NCBI GenBank assembly: GCA_019022495.1
Contig: JAFEKR010000010.1
Span: 868,001 to 932,000 of the forward strand
Direction: 5' to 3'
From: Epichloe hybrida
Taxonomy: Eukaryota > Ascomycota > Sordariomycetes > Hypocreales > Clavicipitaceae
DNA: 64,000 bases
The first letter of the stretch is position 1; the number at the start of each line of letters is the position of its first letter. Under the pieces are notes generated by a model. The model was not told where the DNA came from and did no database searches. It saw only the letters and a program-made list of their open reading frames with translations. The position numbers and the translations under genes were made by a program. Below, piece by piece: positions 10,788 to 20,554 of the stretch.

Positions 10788-11582
10788 TCAAACAACAACG
10801 CCTTCCTGTCTCGCCATGTCCAGCATGCTGCTCACTACCCGCCGCACGTCCCCTGTCTTGAAAGGCAGTCTATGGCCAGCATCCCATTCCACGACACTCG
10901 TCCGCCCGGGCTCGCAGTACAAGGCCAGCAACTTCCTGTGCCGCTCTAAGCCAGCGTCCTTCAGCCCATGCACATGCAAGGTCGGAATGTCCACGACGTG
11001 ATGCCCGCAGGGAGCATCGGGCCAGTCCTCAAACAAAGGGCCGGAGACGTCCGCCGTCGCATCCGCCACGTGTCTCGGCCGCGGCAGCCTCGGGTCCAGG
11101 CAAACAACGGGCGCACTTCCCGCCATGACGACGCCGAACCTGAAGTCTGTTCTCGCGTGGCCCTGGCCCAAGAGGACCTCTGCCCGCCGCTGCGCCCACA
11201 GCAGACTGATGGCTATCTTGGCGCCCTGCGAGAAGCCGAGCACGCCGACCCACGGCCCGGAACCGTCGTCGTTGTCCATGGCCGCGAGACACGAGTCCAT
11301 GACGTGGCGGGCGGCGGCACCGGCACCGGCCGCGGGCTGCTCCTCATCGGTCGACGGCAGCCAGCGATGGAAGGGGCCGAGGTGGCCGTAGACGGCGACG
11401 ATGTCCGGGTGCGGGCTGGAGGCGTACGGGGCGTCCATGAAGACGAGTCGGAACGTGTGTGCGAGCTGGCTGATGATGGTGCGGCACTGGAGACGGAAGA
11501 CGCCGCCGTTGACGCCGCCGCCATGGAGGCACAGGATGCGTGGGAGGGGGCGGGTTGGGGTGATGTTGTCTCCGATCGTCAT
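10788..11582 (-). CDS. FSH1-family serine hydrolase
   Basis: This intronless gene encodes 264 residues. The alpha/beta-hydrolase elements are all present: LCLHGGGVNGGVF (oxyanion side), nucleophile motif GFSQG with Ser near 118, an Asp in HVHGLKDAG, and His in DAGHRLPF near the end. This matches the FSH1 family, which includes yeast Fsh1-3 and the thioesterase-like LovG and AflY-type hydrolases. The substrate cannot be told from sequence. No polyketide synthase or other biosynthetic gene is nearby, so a secondary-metabolite role is not supported here. It is co-oriented with the pectinesterase upstream. The codon use is GC-rich, like its neighbours. Confidence 0.88.
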   Translation of the reverse strand: MTIGDNITPTRPLPRILCLHGGGVNGGVFRLQCRTIISQLAHTFRLVFMDAPYASSPHPDIVAVYGHLGPFHRWLPSTDEEQPAAGAGAAARHVMDSCLAAMDNDDGSGPWVGVLGFSQGAKIAISLLWAQRRAEVLLGQGHARTDFRFGVVMAGSAPVVCLDPRLPRPRHVADATADVSGPLFEDWPDAPCGHHVVDIPTLHVHGLKDAGLERHRKLLALYCEPGRTSVVEWDAGHRLPFKTGDVRRVVSSMLDMARQEGVVV

Positions 11583-11740
11583 CCTGGGGGGGGGAGGGGT
11601 TTGGGGCGGCCTGCCTGGGCAGAGGCACAGAGATGTTGAATCGGGTAGCTTTGTTATTAGATAATAATTACTTGGTCAAACGGTGAACAAATGCGAATGA
11701 ATGAAAGGAAGGGACCGCAAGTTGATTAGCTGTTTGTCCC

Positions 11741-11850
11741 AAGCCAAGCCACGACAACCACCAAGCCAAGCCACACAGTACGCCACCAAGCCAAGCCAAG
11801 CCAAGCCAAGCCACAACAACAACAAGGCAGCAAGGCAGCAAGCAAGCAAG
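11741..11850. repeat. CCAAG/CAAG short tandem repeats
   Basis: Imperfect repeats of AAGCC, ACAAC and AAGCA units fill the 3' flank of the pectinesterase gene, directly after its stop codon. Repeat slippage continues into the coding end, where (GATTCA)n on the sense strand encodes the Ser-Asp tail. Confidence 0.7.
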
Positions 11851-11851
11851 C

Positions 11852-13018
11852 TTAATCTGAATCTGAATCTGATGACATGGACGACGAGTCAAAATAGTAC
11901 GCAGACTCGTGGTGCTCACCCAGAATGTCGTCCATCTCCAACGCTTTTGTCAAGTTCTTCGCAAACCATACCCTCTTACCGTACGACCCCGGCCCTGTGT
12001 TTCTAAACTCGCCAAAGGAGACGTGGCCGATCCGCTCGTCACTCTCCTTCCAGACATGCCAGCCCGCGCCGTTGACAACGTCCTCCATCCGAGAATACTG
12101 GAACGCGACGCGGGCATAGGAATCCCACGGCCGGCCCAGGAAGTAGGAGCCCGGCTTGACTTCCGTGCCCGGAGCGGCCTTGATCGTCGTGCCGTTGAAC
12201 ACGTAGTAGCTCGGCGAGTTGTCCGAGGCACGCCCGGAGGCAGTCACGTAGCCCGTCTTGACGGGGAGCACGCTGATGGTGCACTTTTCGAACCAGGTTT
12301 GCCCGTCCTGGCCGAATATGAAGTCGGTGGCTCCCTGGATGTGGCAACGATGGAAGAGTTGCACGCCGACCTGCGAAAGGACGGTGTTCTGATAGCCTAT
12401 AAATGAACAGGCATAGTAGCCTTGATCCTGAAGGGGGGCGGGAGAAGAGGAGCAGAGTTAGCATATTCTTGCGGCGCAGAATTTGGCCATTTGCCATCTG
12501 CGAAGGGAAAAAAACCACCACGCGCTGTCAGGACCAACAAACAAACAAACAAACAAACAAAAAAAAAAAAAAAAACGTACGGTATTTCTTGCAGACAGGG
12601 CAAGAGCCTGGGATCCCTTCCCAAAGTCGTTGATGACGTTGACGTTGTGAAGCCTGAAGTGGGAAGTTGCGACACGCAACGTCGCCGTCAAGTCATTGGT
12701 CCGCTTGTCTTTCTGGCTATGACCTGCCACGATGGTCACCTGGTTCGCGGCGTAGGATCCCCGGTGGCTGGTGTAGCCGTAGATCTTGAGCGGGCCCGGG
12801 AGAGACTTTATGCTGACTTGCTCGTGGTAGATGCCTGGATAGATGAAGATGGTCTGCTCCTTCTCCGTGGGCTGGAGGGCATCGACGGCTGCCTGGATCG
12901 TCTCGTATTGACCGCCCTTGCCGACGACGAGTGCCCCTTTGGGGGGGGACGTCCGGCTGGCCAAGACCGCGGTGGCCGAAGCCAGAGCCAACACGACGAC
13001 GTTGAGGAAGGAGAGCAT
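11852..13018 (-). CDS. Secreted pectinesterase (carbohydrate esterase family 8)
   Basis: Two exons (12581-13018 and 11852-12427) encode 337 residues. Residues 1-22 are a signal peptide starting MLSFLNVVVLALASATAVLA. The parallel beta-helix motifs follow: GGQYETIQAAVDAL, IYPGIYHEQV, then GYQNTVLS at 157-164, GATDFIFG at 178-185 and LGRPW at 243-247. CE8 enzymes demethylate pectin with two Asp and an Arg. Here Asp181 and Arg245 are present, but the first Asp (QDT) reads Asn160, so activity is uncertain. Spacing 160-181 equals the family's 21 residues. The intron holds a long T-run and TTTG repeats on the sense strand. The C-terminus is a short Ser-Asp tail. I preferred this ATG over the one eight codons upstream because it gives a clean signal peptide. 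Confidence 0.88.
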
Positions 13019-14471
13019 CTCGTCTGCAGGGGGCTCGATCAAGCTTTTGACGGTATTTCAGAACGCACGCTCGCTCGGGACCTCCATCGTTGTCTATATA
13101 TGTTTTGTCTTAGATGAGGAAATCGGATCCATGGCTCGGACGCTACGGCCCGGATACGTCGGGTCATTAAATTTCCCCGTCACTGACCCATAAATGCGCA
13201 TGCCTAGCCTGTAAATCCGCATTGACGGTCCACCTAACTAATTTTAGTAAGCTTGTTAAGGATACAAAAGGGAGATTGACACTGGTAAGAGGTACTCTCT
13301 TGTTCTATTTAAATATGTATAATACAAGGTACTTCTTACCCTACTTAGTGCTACGCTAATCCTTAATTTCATACGGGATTAGCCTGCTGCCCCTAGTTGT
13401 GTACTCGTGTAAAATCAAGCAGGGGGTAGACTGTACTTCGTATTGATTTCTACATAGGAAAGCGCTAGCTTTGACGCGCTAGTAAGTCCAAAAACAACAA
13501 GTGTTAGACAACGGCGCTGACTTGGATCACACCCTAAGGCCTTGTGATAATTATGAAAAGGAAAGAAACTTATAGAAGAGTTTGTAAGGAATTAGGTAGA
13601 AAAGTACGGAGTGCTTCTTCTAGATTTGTACTAACCTGTTTCCCACTTCAAGAAGACCCAAGTCTCAGACGCCAAGTGTCAGATAGGACTAGCAATAATG
13701 CAGCTTGTCAGGTGACGAGGGAACTTGCTAATTATCTCCCTAGGGTCATACATATATACCTTGTTGAGTCACGTTAACTAGGGTTTGTATCTAATGAGAT
13801 AAAAGCACATTAGAAGGACATAAATTTATGTATAAATTAGCATGAAATAGTTATACCAGTGAATTTTTCTATTATATATATTACTATATTACAATTATTA
13901 ATTATTATGACTGTATCTTATGCTAACGCAGTCACAAAGTTTATCGTAAACTTTGCTCTAACCTTATAGCCCCCTATATTTATAACCTCAAAGCTTGTTT
14001 TTATTACAGGTTTTATTTATTACTATAGTTATAATTACTAATATATTAATTCTTATACTAGCTAGGTAATGCTAGCAATAATTGTGTTTGTTATAAATTA
14101 GATGCATTAGCCACAACTACGGAGTAATGACGCAAAATAATAATAAAAATTAACACCATTAATTATTTTAGACAAGGAACGCGTACGGATCCGTACTTAC
14201 GCAGTCTTTAACCTTACGGCTGGGGGGCCTGTGGGGGCCCCACACACCCACAATGTGCATAACCTCTATCAAGGAGATACGGAATAGAATACGAGAAAGC
14301 CAGATTGTCTTGTCAAACTAACCAAATATTCATTCATACCCCATGACAAGTCATTGAAACCCTGCCAAAAATAACAGAGTCACTAGACCTTAGCACTTGC
14401 AGCAGTATGTCCAAGGCAGGGGCTCTCTAACGAGTATTATCGTGAAACTTGCCTTACATTTCTGCATTACT
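13019..14471. other. AT-rich repeat-bearing spacer, no gene
   Basis: This stretch has many stops in every frame and falls in GC content from about 13200 on. The part 13764-14200 resembles, in inverted orientation and more AT-rich form, 15580-15745. A plus-strand frame of 77 codons at 13544-13777 is unsupported. TACGGAGTA occurs at 14118-14126. Confidence 0.5.
13764..13835 (+). repeat. Degenerate dispersed repeat, copy A
   Basis: This segment shares AGTCACGTTAACTAGGGT, GCATTAGAAG-like and TAAATTAGC blocks with the reverse complement of 15660-15745, at about 75% by eye. Differences are mainly A or T here against G or C in the other copy, as RIP would leave. A further shared GGAACGCGTAC block lies at 14176-14186 here and near 15606-15616 there, so the element may have been longer. 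Confidence 0.5.
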
Positions 14472-14533
14472 ATTAAAGCAGCCAGGCTAACCAGGCCAAA
14501 AAAACGGAGTGCGCACCCCTAGTAGTAGCTGCG
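14472..14533 (-). repeat. MITE-like repeat copy B
   Basis: This is the inverted partner of 1440-1508. Read on the minus strand it shows CGCAGCTACT, then TAGGGGTGCGCACTCCGT, a T-run, GGC, and GCTGCTTTAATAG. Both copies lie roughly 200-350 bp beyond the 3' end of a minus-strand member of the small secreted protein family, but in opposite orientation. Confidence 0.55.
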
Positions 14534-14805
14534 ATAAACGAGCATATAATGCTTAACGAATACTCTGTAGCCTAATCTGTGTAGTGTTACTCCGTACAAG
14601 GCTATATACATCTCCTGTTGCCACATGCTTCTTCTCTCGCTCAGAGGGCAGCACGGCTAAGAAGGGTGGTGACTAGGGTGAATTGAATGTTTACCCTGTC
14701 AACCCGTCAACGCCCTTGCTTGGCCCATGCGTTCGTGTTTGTGAAGAATGTGGCGGGAAGATGTGATTGGGGGGGGGGGGGTCTATCACCCTCTGAAATA
14801 CCTTA

Positions 14806-15395
14806 CTACTTCTCGGCAATATATATGATGACATCTTCACCCGAAAAATTCTGAACATCTGTGAGGGAGCCAATCGTTTCCCCTATGAGTTCTTTCTCGC
14901 AGAGTACTTTATTAGTCGCTTTCGAGACAATCTTTAACACGACTGCCTTGAGTTCTGTGTTTGTGAAACTCATGGATTTAATCAACCATCTTTCGGCGGC
15001 GCCCGCTGATGTGGACACTTCTTGTTTGATCTTGGCCATTATAAAGGTTATAGTGACTGCTGAAGCAATTATAGCCGGGTGGCTCCTGCAATCGATGGGA
15101 AGTTTCGCTTCTATCCTTGCTCCTACACGTTTATCAAGGGTTTTATGCTGCGCGGCTTCTGGCTCTAGTCTACAAGAGAGGAAGAGGTTTTTTTGTGAGC
15201 GAGATGGGAAATCCAAGATTAGGCTTCCTAGAGTGTCTTGACGTACCTAGTAACTGCAATGGAAATGTCGTCAAGGTCGCGTTGGACATTAGACGTGGAT
15301 AAGACATTACCCTGATGGATAGATTCCTTAACAGGCGGTGGGATTATGAGCGCTATAGCGCTAGCAATGAACCCAAGAACAGTAAGGAATTTCAT
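14806..15395 (-). CDS. Small secreted protein, Kex2-type propeptide, family member 2
   Basis: Two exons (15247-15395 and 14806-15169) encode 170 residues. The intron begins GTACGTCA and ends TTGTAG, in phase 2. The signal peptide is MKFLTVLGFIASAIAL. The pro region has a VQRDLDDI block and ends EAAQHKTLDKR, so Kex2-type cleavage after Lys-Arg would release a mature chain starting VGARIEAK. The mature part carries VTITFIM, aligning with VTITFMM of member 1 and VTIRFMM of member 3. No Cys pattern or enzymatic motif was seen. It forms a divergent pair with member 3, and their promoters share sequence. Secretion is predicted; function is unknown. The reading frame open from 15216 without splicing lacks the signal peptide and is not the true start. 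Confidence 0.75.
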
Positions 15396-16037
15396 TATTA
15401 GTCCGTACGGGTCAACTCTTTTGCATAGAGGCTAGGATAATGGAATTAGGAGAGCAAAAGAAGAAAATGTTTTATGTAACAACTTAAGTCTACGGAGTAT
15501 AGACTCTATTATATACTCGGCGCCCAAAACGTAAACATGCAGTAGTGACTTTTCAATCATGCCCTATATTATGCCTTGCGACACACAAAGTCAGAGACTG
15601 CCTAGGTACGCGTTCCTTTAGCCAAGATAAAATCACTATGTAGTACAACAATATATTACAGGCTAATTTACACACCGATGAATGTACTTCTAATGCACTT
15701 TCATCCGACTGGATATAGACCCTAGTTAACGTGACTTCACAACGTGGATAATAGCTCAGGAGATACATATGTATGTATGCATTCTGCGACTAGCGCAAAG
15801 TTTGCGCGGCTTCGTAAATCACGCCTTGATCAATCCGTAGCGCACAAGTTTATTAACTGCCGAGCTCAACGCAGTTGCTCTACTTTAATATACTCCGTAT
15901 GTCCCCCTGCGGATGTGTAAATTTAGTCTTTACTCCACACAGGCCTCTTGTCACGTCAATTCGTTTGCCCTTGCTCGACTCCGTAATTCTTCCATATTAT
16001 CCTAGCCTGCGCAAAGGAAGCCCCATCTCCCGTTGAA
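15396..16037. promoter_or_regulatory. Shared divergent promoter of the secreted protein pair
   Basis: The two gene-proximal ends of this spacer are related in inverted orientation. Each reads, towards its own ATG, a block like TTCCATATTATCCTAGCCT followed by GCAAAGGAG-like sequence, about 25-75 bp before the start codon. The middle carries the degenerate repeat at 15580-15745 and TACGGAGTA/TACTCCGTA motifs at 15491-15499 and 15891-15899. A co-regulated inverted duplication is the simplest reading. Confidence 0.55.
15580..15745 (-). repeat. Degenerate dispersed repeat, copy B
   Basis: This is the inverted and less AT-rich relative of 13764-14186. No coding motif is visible. It lies in the middle of the divergent promoter. 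Confidence 0.45.
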
Positions 16038-16606
16038 ATGAAATTCCTTGATACCCTCGGCTTCTTCGCTAGCGCTATGGCGCTCGCAACCCCACCTGTT
16101 GAAAAAAAGGACGGTGTCTCAATATCTGATCTTCAACGCGACGTTTTCGATATAAACACCAGGTACGTTGAGAAGCGCGAAAAGCCTAATGAAAGATTCT
16201 ATTGCTCATGTAATTCTATTCCATCTCTTATAGTCAAGAGCTAGAAGCCGCACAGCACAAATCCCTTAACAAACGCGTGGGAGCCTATAACTTCGTCCAT
16301 ATCCCAATATGGCGGTCGGGAAACCCTAGTTATCATATTTTGGACGTCACTATACGCTTTATGATGACCGAGACTATTTACCGTCTCCGACCAGGCGTGC
16401 ATGGATATGGAAGGTTGTGTAATGCATTGCAATTGATTAATTCTAGTCCACACAATGTTCTGGTTTTCATTACAGACGTTGTCGGACAGGGAAGAATTAG
16501 ATCCGGACCCGTGATGGTCCCCAGGGGTCAAACAGGCTATTTAGGAGACATGCGGGCTTTCACGAATACAATCGTCAAGGTATGGGTTTGTGAGATGCCC
16601 TTTTAG
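16038..16606 (+). CDS. Small secreted protein, Kex2-type propeptide, family member 3
   Basis: Two exons (16038-16162 and 16234-16606) encode 165 residues. The intron begins GTACGTTG and ends TTATAG, phase 2, at the same point as in the other members. The signal peptide MKFLDTLGFFASAMALA is nearly that of member 2. The pro region has an LQRDVFDI block and ends EAAQHKSLNKR, with mature VGAYNFVHIPIW. The mature chain holds a VTIRFMM block and Cys residues near its middle and end (GRLCNAL, VWVCEMPF), which could form one disulfide. Compared with member 2, the leader is almost unchanged while the mature chain is mostly different. Function is unknown. An effector-like role is an inference. Confidence 0.75.
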
Positions 16607-16958
16607 TGTGGGGCGGGCAACATCCGACGGCGGCGCGTGTGGACAAATCTCGGTTGGCTATAGTCCGTATGTACTTCGTATAAAATGAGAGGCATTCTGG
16701 CGTGGTGTCTTCACTGTTGATGGAAGACATGGTCCATTCCCCTCAATTTCAATTGAGCCTTTTGTTCCCTGTTACTAAACTGCTAAATCGTACTAACCTT
16801 GTGCCGAGACGCATTGTCTATTGTACTCCGTACATGTCTACAGTATGTCCCATGTCTATAAGCCTAGTTTCTATGCTAGATTTGGGTGCCTCCCTGCTTG
16901 TGCCCAAATGAAAATGCGTGATTTATTCGTCTTTTACCTACGGACTAGACCAACCACA
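16607..16958. other. Spacer before palA 3' end
   Basis: This non-coding spacer lies between converging genes. TACTCCGTAC is at 16824-16833. A short plus-strand frame at 16702-16911 has no support. Confidence 0.4.
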
Positions 16959-18708
16959 TCAACCGAATTTGATGCCTGAATGCGGATTCCACGTCCCTGA
17001 TGGGCTGCCCCGCTGTCCATCATAATCTCCAGCCCGAGCTGGGCCCCTGGCGTTGGCGCCGAATTTTATTCCCATTGCCGGGTTCCACGTCGTATTAGCC
17101 ATTGGACTCCCTTGAGGGGCTTGCGATTGCGCTTGCGGCTGTTGATCGTTGTTGTTTCCCGCCCACGACTGGATGGATGCTTCGGCTGGGTTGGCTAATG
17201 ACGACCTTGCAGTCGAGACCGGCTGCCGCTGGGGTGAGGCCGGATGTTGTTGATACGGAGCCGCAACGGGGCTCTGCAGTCGAGTTTGGTTTCGTGACAA
17301 GTTGAGGGCCGACAATGGCGGCATGCTGAGCTCCCTGCAGAAATGCATCAGCGTGTTTTTGTATGTGTTACCAAAAGCCAGATCGGCGTCAAGAAATGGT
17401 CATGACTTACTCTTCCAGCGCTCTAGCGTCCACACGTCGCTGAGCCACCCAACCCTTGACAACGTCACGAAAGCCTTGGCTGACAATCTTGTTCAGGTCG
17501 TTGTAGAATTTTCTGCCGACCTCGAGGTTGTTCACGATTTCCTTGTACTTGAAGTAGGCGCTGTCCAGCCTTTGCAATGCTTGTTCACGCTCTCGAGAAC
17601 CACCATCACCACATCTGCGCTTCTGCGACTCCAACTCTCGATTCGCCCGTTCCACTTCACGAAGCAACCGGTCTTGCTCGGCCGCTTCATTGTCCAGTGC
17701 CTCCAATGCCGGCTCGTAAAGTGTGTCGAGACGCCTCTCAAAAAAGTCTTCAAAGTGAGCGGGGACGATTGGCGTGGAAGGATATGTTCTCTCGAGTCTT
17801 GCCGCCTCTTTCAAGATGTCTGGCTTAATGTCATCTCGGCGGGCACTGTCGCGCAAGGTCTCCATCTTCTTCCGTCGCTTGCTCTCGAGCCTCAAAACAT
17901 CGTTGTACGCGCTCCGCACTTTACCAATCGATTGTTTGAGTTCGAGATTCGTGTCCCTTTGTGAACTAGAGGGCACAAAGTCCATCAGCTGCTGGTGCGA
18001 TCCGCTCAAGATGCGAATCAATTCTTCATTGGCAGCAAACTTTTCTCGTACAACGCCGTCGCTGCCGGCACTGCTACCAAAGTATCCCTCGATCTCGGTG
18101 GCGTGCCCCCAAAGCTTGCCACCCTGGGCATCGCTCTGACTTTCCGGCCTTGTCCATCGATCGGTTCCATATTTTCTTCTCAATCTCTGATCTTCTTCAT
18201 TCTCCGCGGCCAGCGCTGACGTGCCATCTTCAAAGACGGCCATGTCTGCCGCACGCAACTTTTCAACATCTGCAAAGCTTTTTCGAAGTCGCCCAATGGC
18301 GTCTGCCTGCCTGAGTTCTTCCGCATGCTGCACCAAGCTCGGCGGCAGGCCCAGAGGTTTCTCCAGGGCCTGCAGCGACCCGGGGAGGCCAATGGAGCCA
18401 AACAGAGCGTGTATGCCATCGGTGAGTGCCTCTAGTTCTTGGACGATGTTTTGATTCACCATTCGATCTCTTCGCTCTTCATAAATAGAGATTGCAACGT
18501 GAACCGAAAAGGGCACGAGCCTGGAGAACAAGGCCGGTCCGAATTCCGCCCTTTCGCCCAAGTACTCGAACGGCTTGGCGACTTGAGGAGGTACGCGTGC
18601 GACGGCCATGTTTGCTCTCTCAAGAGATTTCAGTTCCGACTTGGGGGGTACGTGGTCTGGAGCAGACTGATTAGCTGACGAATGAACGAATATCATGACC
18701 AAGCCGGG

Positions 18709-18744
<36 letters not shown>

Positions 18745-19940
18745 CGGCCGCAACGCGGGGCAACGCACTCAAGAAAATCATGTCGTTATCTTTCTCCGCC
18801 CTCTTGAGATCGTCTTCGACTTTTCGTTTCAGGCCATTCAGATCATCAACTACCGATTTGTTGAGGTAATTTCCCTTCGTCTCCTTTAGACCCTGCTTCA
18901 CACAGGCGACTGCATCGGTCAGCCTGGAAACCTCCTCGCCGTATTTTCTCTTCTCCAGACAGTCGCAGGCGGCCCGGTATTGTGCAGCGGCAGCAAAGTG
19001 ATGATGTTTTGCCGTCATATGATGAATCCACGCGCTGCTAATGGCTTCGCTTTCCACGGCCGCCTCACCGGCCAGATTGTACAGGTCGGAAACTCCGGCA
19101 GCTACCTTGGCTATAGAAGCGTCCTTGTATCCATCCATGACGGCTTTCTGCCAGAAGCATTCTTGGCTTTGGGCCAAGAAGAGCTGTGACAGTGACTTCA
19201 GCGTATGTTGATCCATGTCCTCGGGCGGGTCGGACATCCGCAACTCGGGCACGACGTGTTCCTGCATATGAGAAAGCACACCGGCCGCGAGCGAGAAGTA
19301 GTTTGCAGCTGATTTCATGCCCTCAGTGGTGGATGGAGATGTGTCGGCTGCAAGCTGGGAATACAAAGCGGCAAGGTTATAGAGGACATTGAGTAATTCG
19401 TATTTGATATTGTTTCGCACCATTGGCCGCTCTGTGTTGTATCCAAGGGCAGGGTACCAGGTGAACTCTGCACCAATCTTGCTCAATCAACGCTGTTAGC
19501 CATGTGTCAACGCGCCCAACGGGTTCCAAGCTGGCTTCGTATCGATTGTCAAGCCTTACATCAATGGGGAATTTGCCGCTTATCCAAGCCAGTTGTCCGG
19601 CATATGCTTGCAACTTCTTGATACCACTGAGATGTGGCTCCCGGACACTGATGGCGTCCTGGCGAAGAACATCAATGACGTCAAGATCTTGCTGAAACAT
19701 GTCCGGGTGTTGGTCGTATTTGCTGTTTATGTACTGTCGGATCGTCGAAGCCAGCGAAAGGTGGGTAGAGCGGCGGAATGGCAGCGATAGTACGCTGCCG
19801 GTGCTTGTGCCAAGTTTGTTAGCATTGGCGTGACGCTGATGACGAATACGGGCAAGGGGATTGAAGCTCGGAGAGGAGAGGAGGGGGGGGGGGAAGGGGG
19901 GGCCGTCTGGTTGAATGCCAGTTATTACTTACGTCGTCAT
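16959..19940 (-). CDS. palA: pH-response regulator PalA/Rim20 (BRO1-domain protein)
   Basis: Five exons (19933-19940, 19560-19794, 18769-19477, 17411-18656, 16959-17334) encode 857 residues. Exon 1 is only ATGACGAC. With exon 2 it gives MTTVLSLPFRRSTHLSLAST, the usual PalA start. The BRO1 domain covers roughly residues 5-380 (KYDQHPDMFQQDLDVIDVL, GAEFTWYPALGYNTERPMVR). A V-shaped coiled-coil domain of about 350 residues follows, then a Pro/Gln-rich tail with two TWNP-x-(M/S)GIKFG repeats. PalA binds YPX(L/I) motifs of PacC/Rim101 and ESCRT-III Snf7 on endosomes, enabling alkaline-dependent proteolysis of PacC. All splices restore the frame. Intron 3 carries a T-run of about 32 nt on the sense strand. 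Confidence 0.93.
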
Positions 19941-20554
19941 GGTGTAAGCCCCCGGCAAGTCGAGCAGAGCGTCCCGGGAGACTGGAAATCGGGAAGCAGC
20001 TTTGCGACTTTTGACAGCGCAGTCACGCGCCCGCTCATACTTGAGGAGCAAGACTTGAAGCTCAAGCCGTGACTCCAACAAGTTTTGCATGGAGGATAAG
20101 AGGCGAGGCTGGCGGGGTAATTGGTGACTCAGCACGGCGACGTCACGCGTCTGGCTGTTGCGACTGGTTATTGTGGTTGCGCGCGCATTACTCCGTACAT
20201 GTAAATAAATCGGCGTCCACCCACCCCGCCGCCGCAAACCCGAGCCACATGTTGGTTCGGCTCACGCAGAGAAGTCTGGCCAACTCGGCCTCCTCAGCCT
20301 CGGAGCAATAAGTGTTGATACTTGCGTAGTATTATACATATATATAAGTCCCTCTGACTCCAACGAATCTGCTTGTACAAGTACAAGTTTTCCTCATCAT
20401 CCCCCTCCTCCTCTATAACCCTCCATGATTATCCTCTCTCTCTACATCATCTCTTCCATTCTCTCGCAGTTTGGAGCTTCGCGGCGGAGCTTCGTCGGAC
20501 GTGCAATTGACAGAGAGGGGGAGGGGGAGGGGGGGGGAAGAAAAGAAAATCAGT
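19941..20554. other. palA 5' flank and amidohydrolase 3' flank
   Basis: Two minus-strand genes in tandem flank this spacer. It contains G-rich tracts near 19880-19902 (inside palA intron 1) and 20515-20537, a TACTCCGTAC-like site at 20189-20198, and pyrimidine-rich stretches near 20395-20470. No gene was seen. Confidence 0.4.

Noticed and set aside
10788..13018. Secondary-metabolite cluster around the FSH1-type hydrolase
   Set aside because: Neighbours are a J-protein and a pectinesterase; no synthase, P450 or transporter is nearby.
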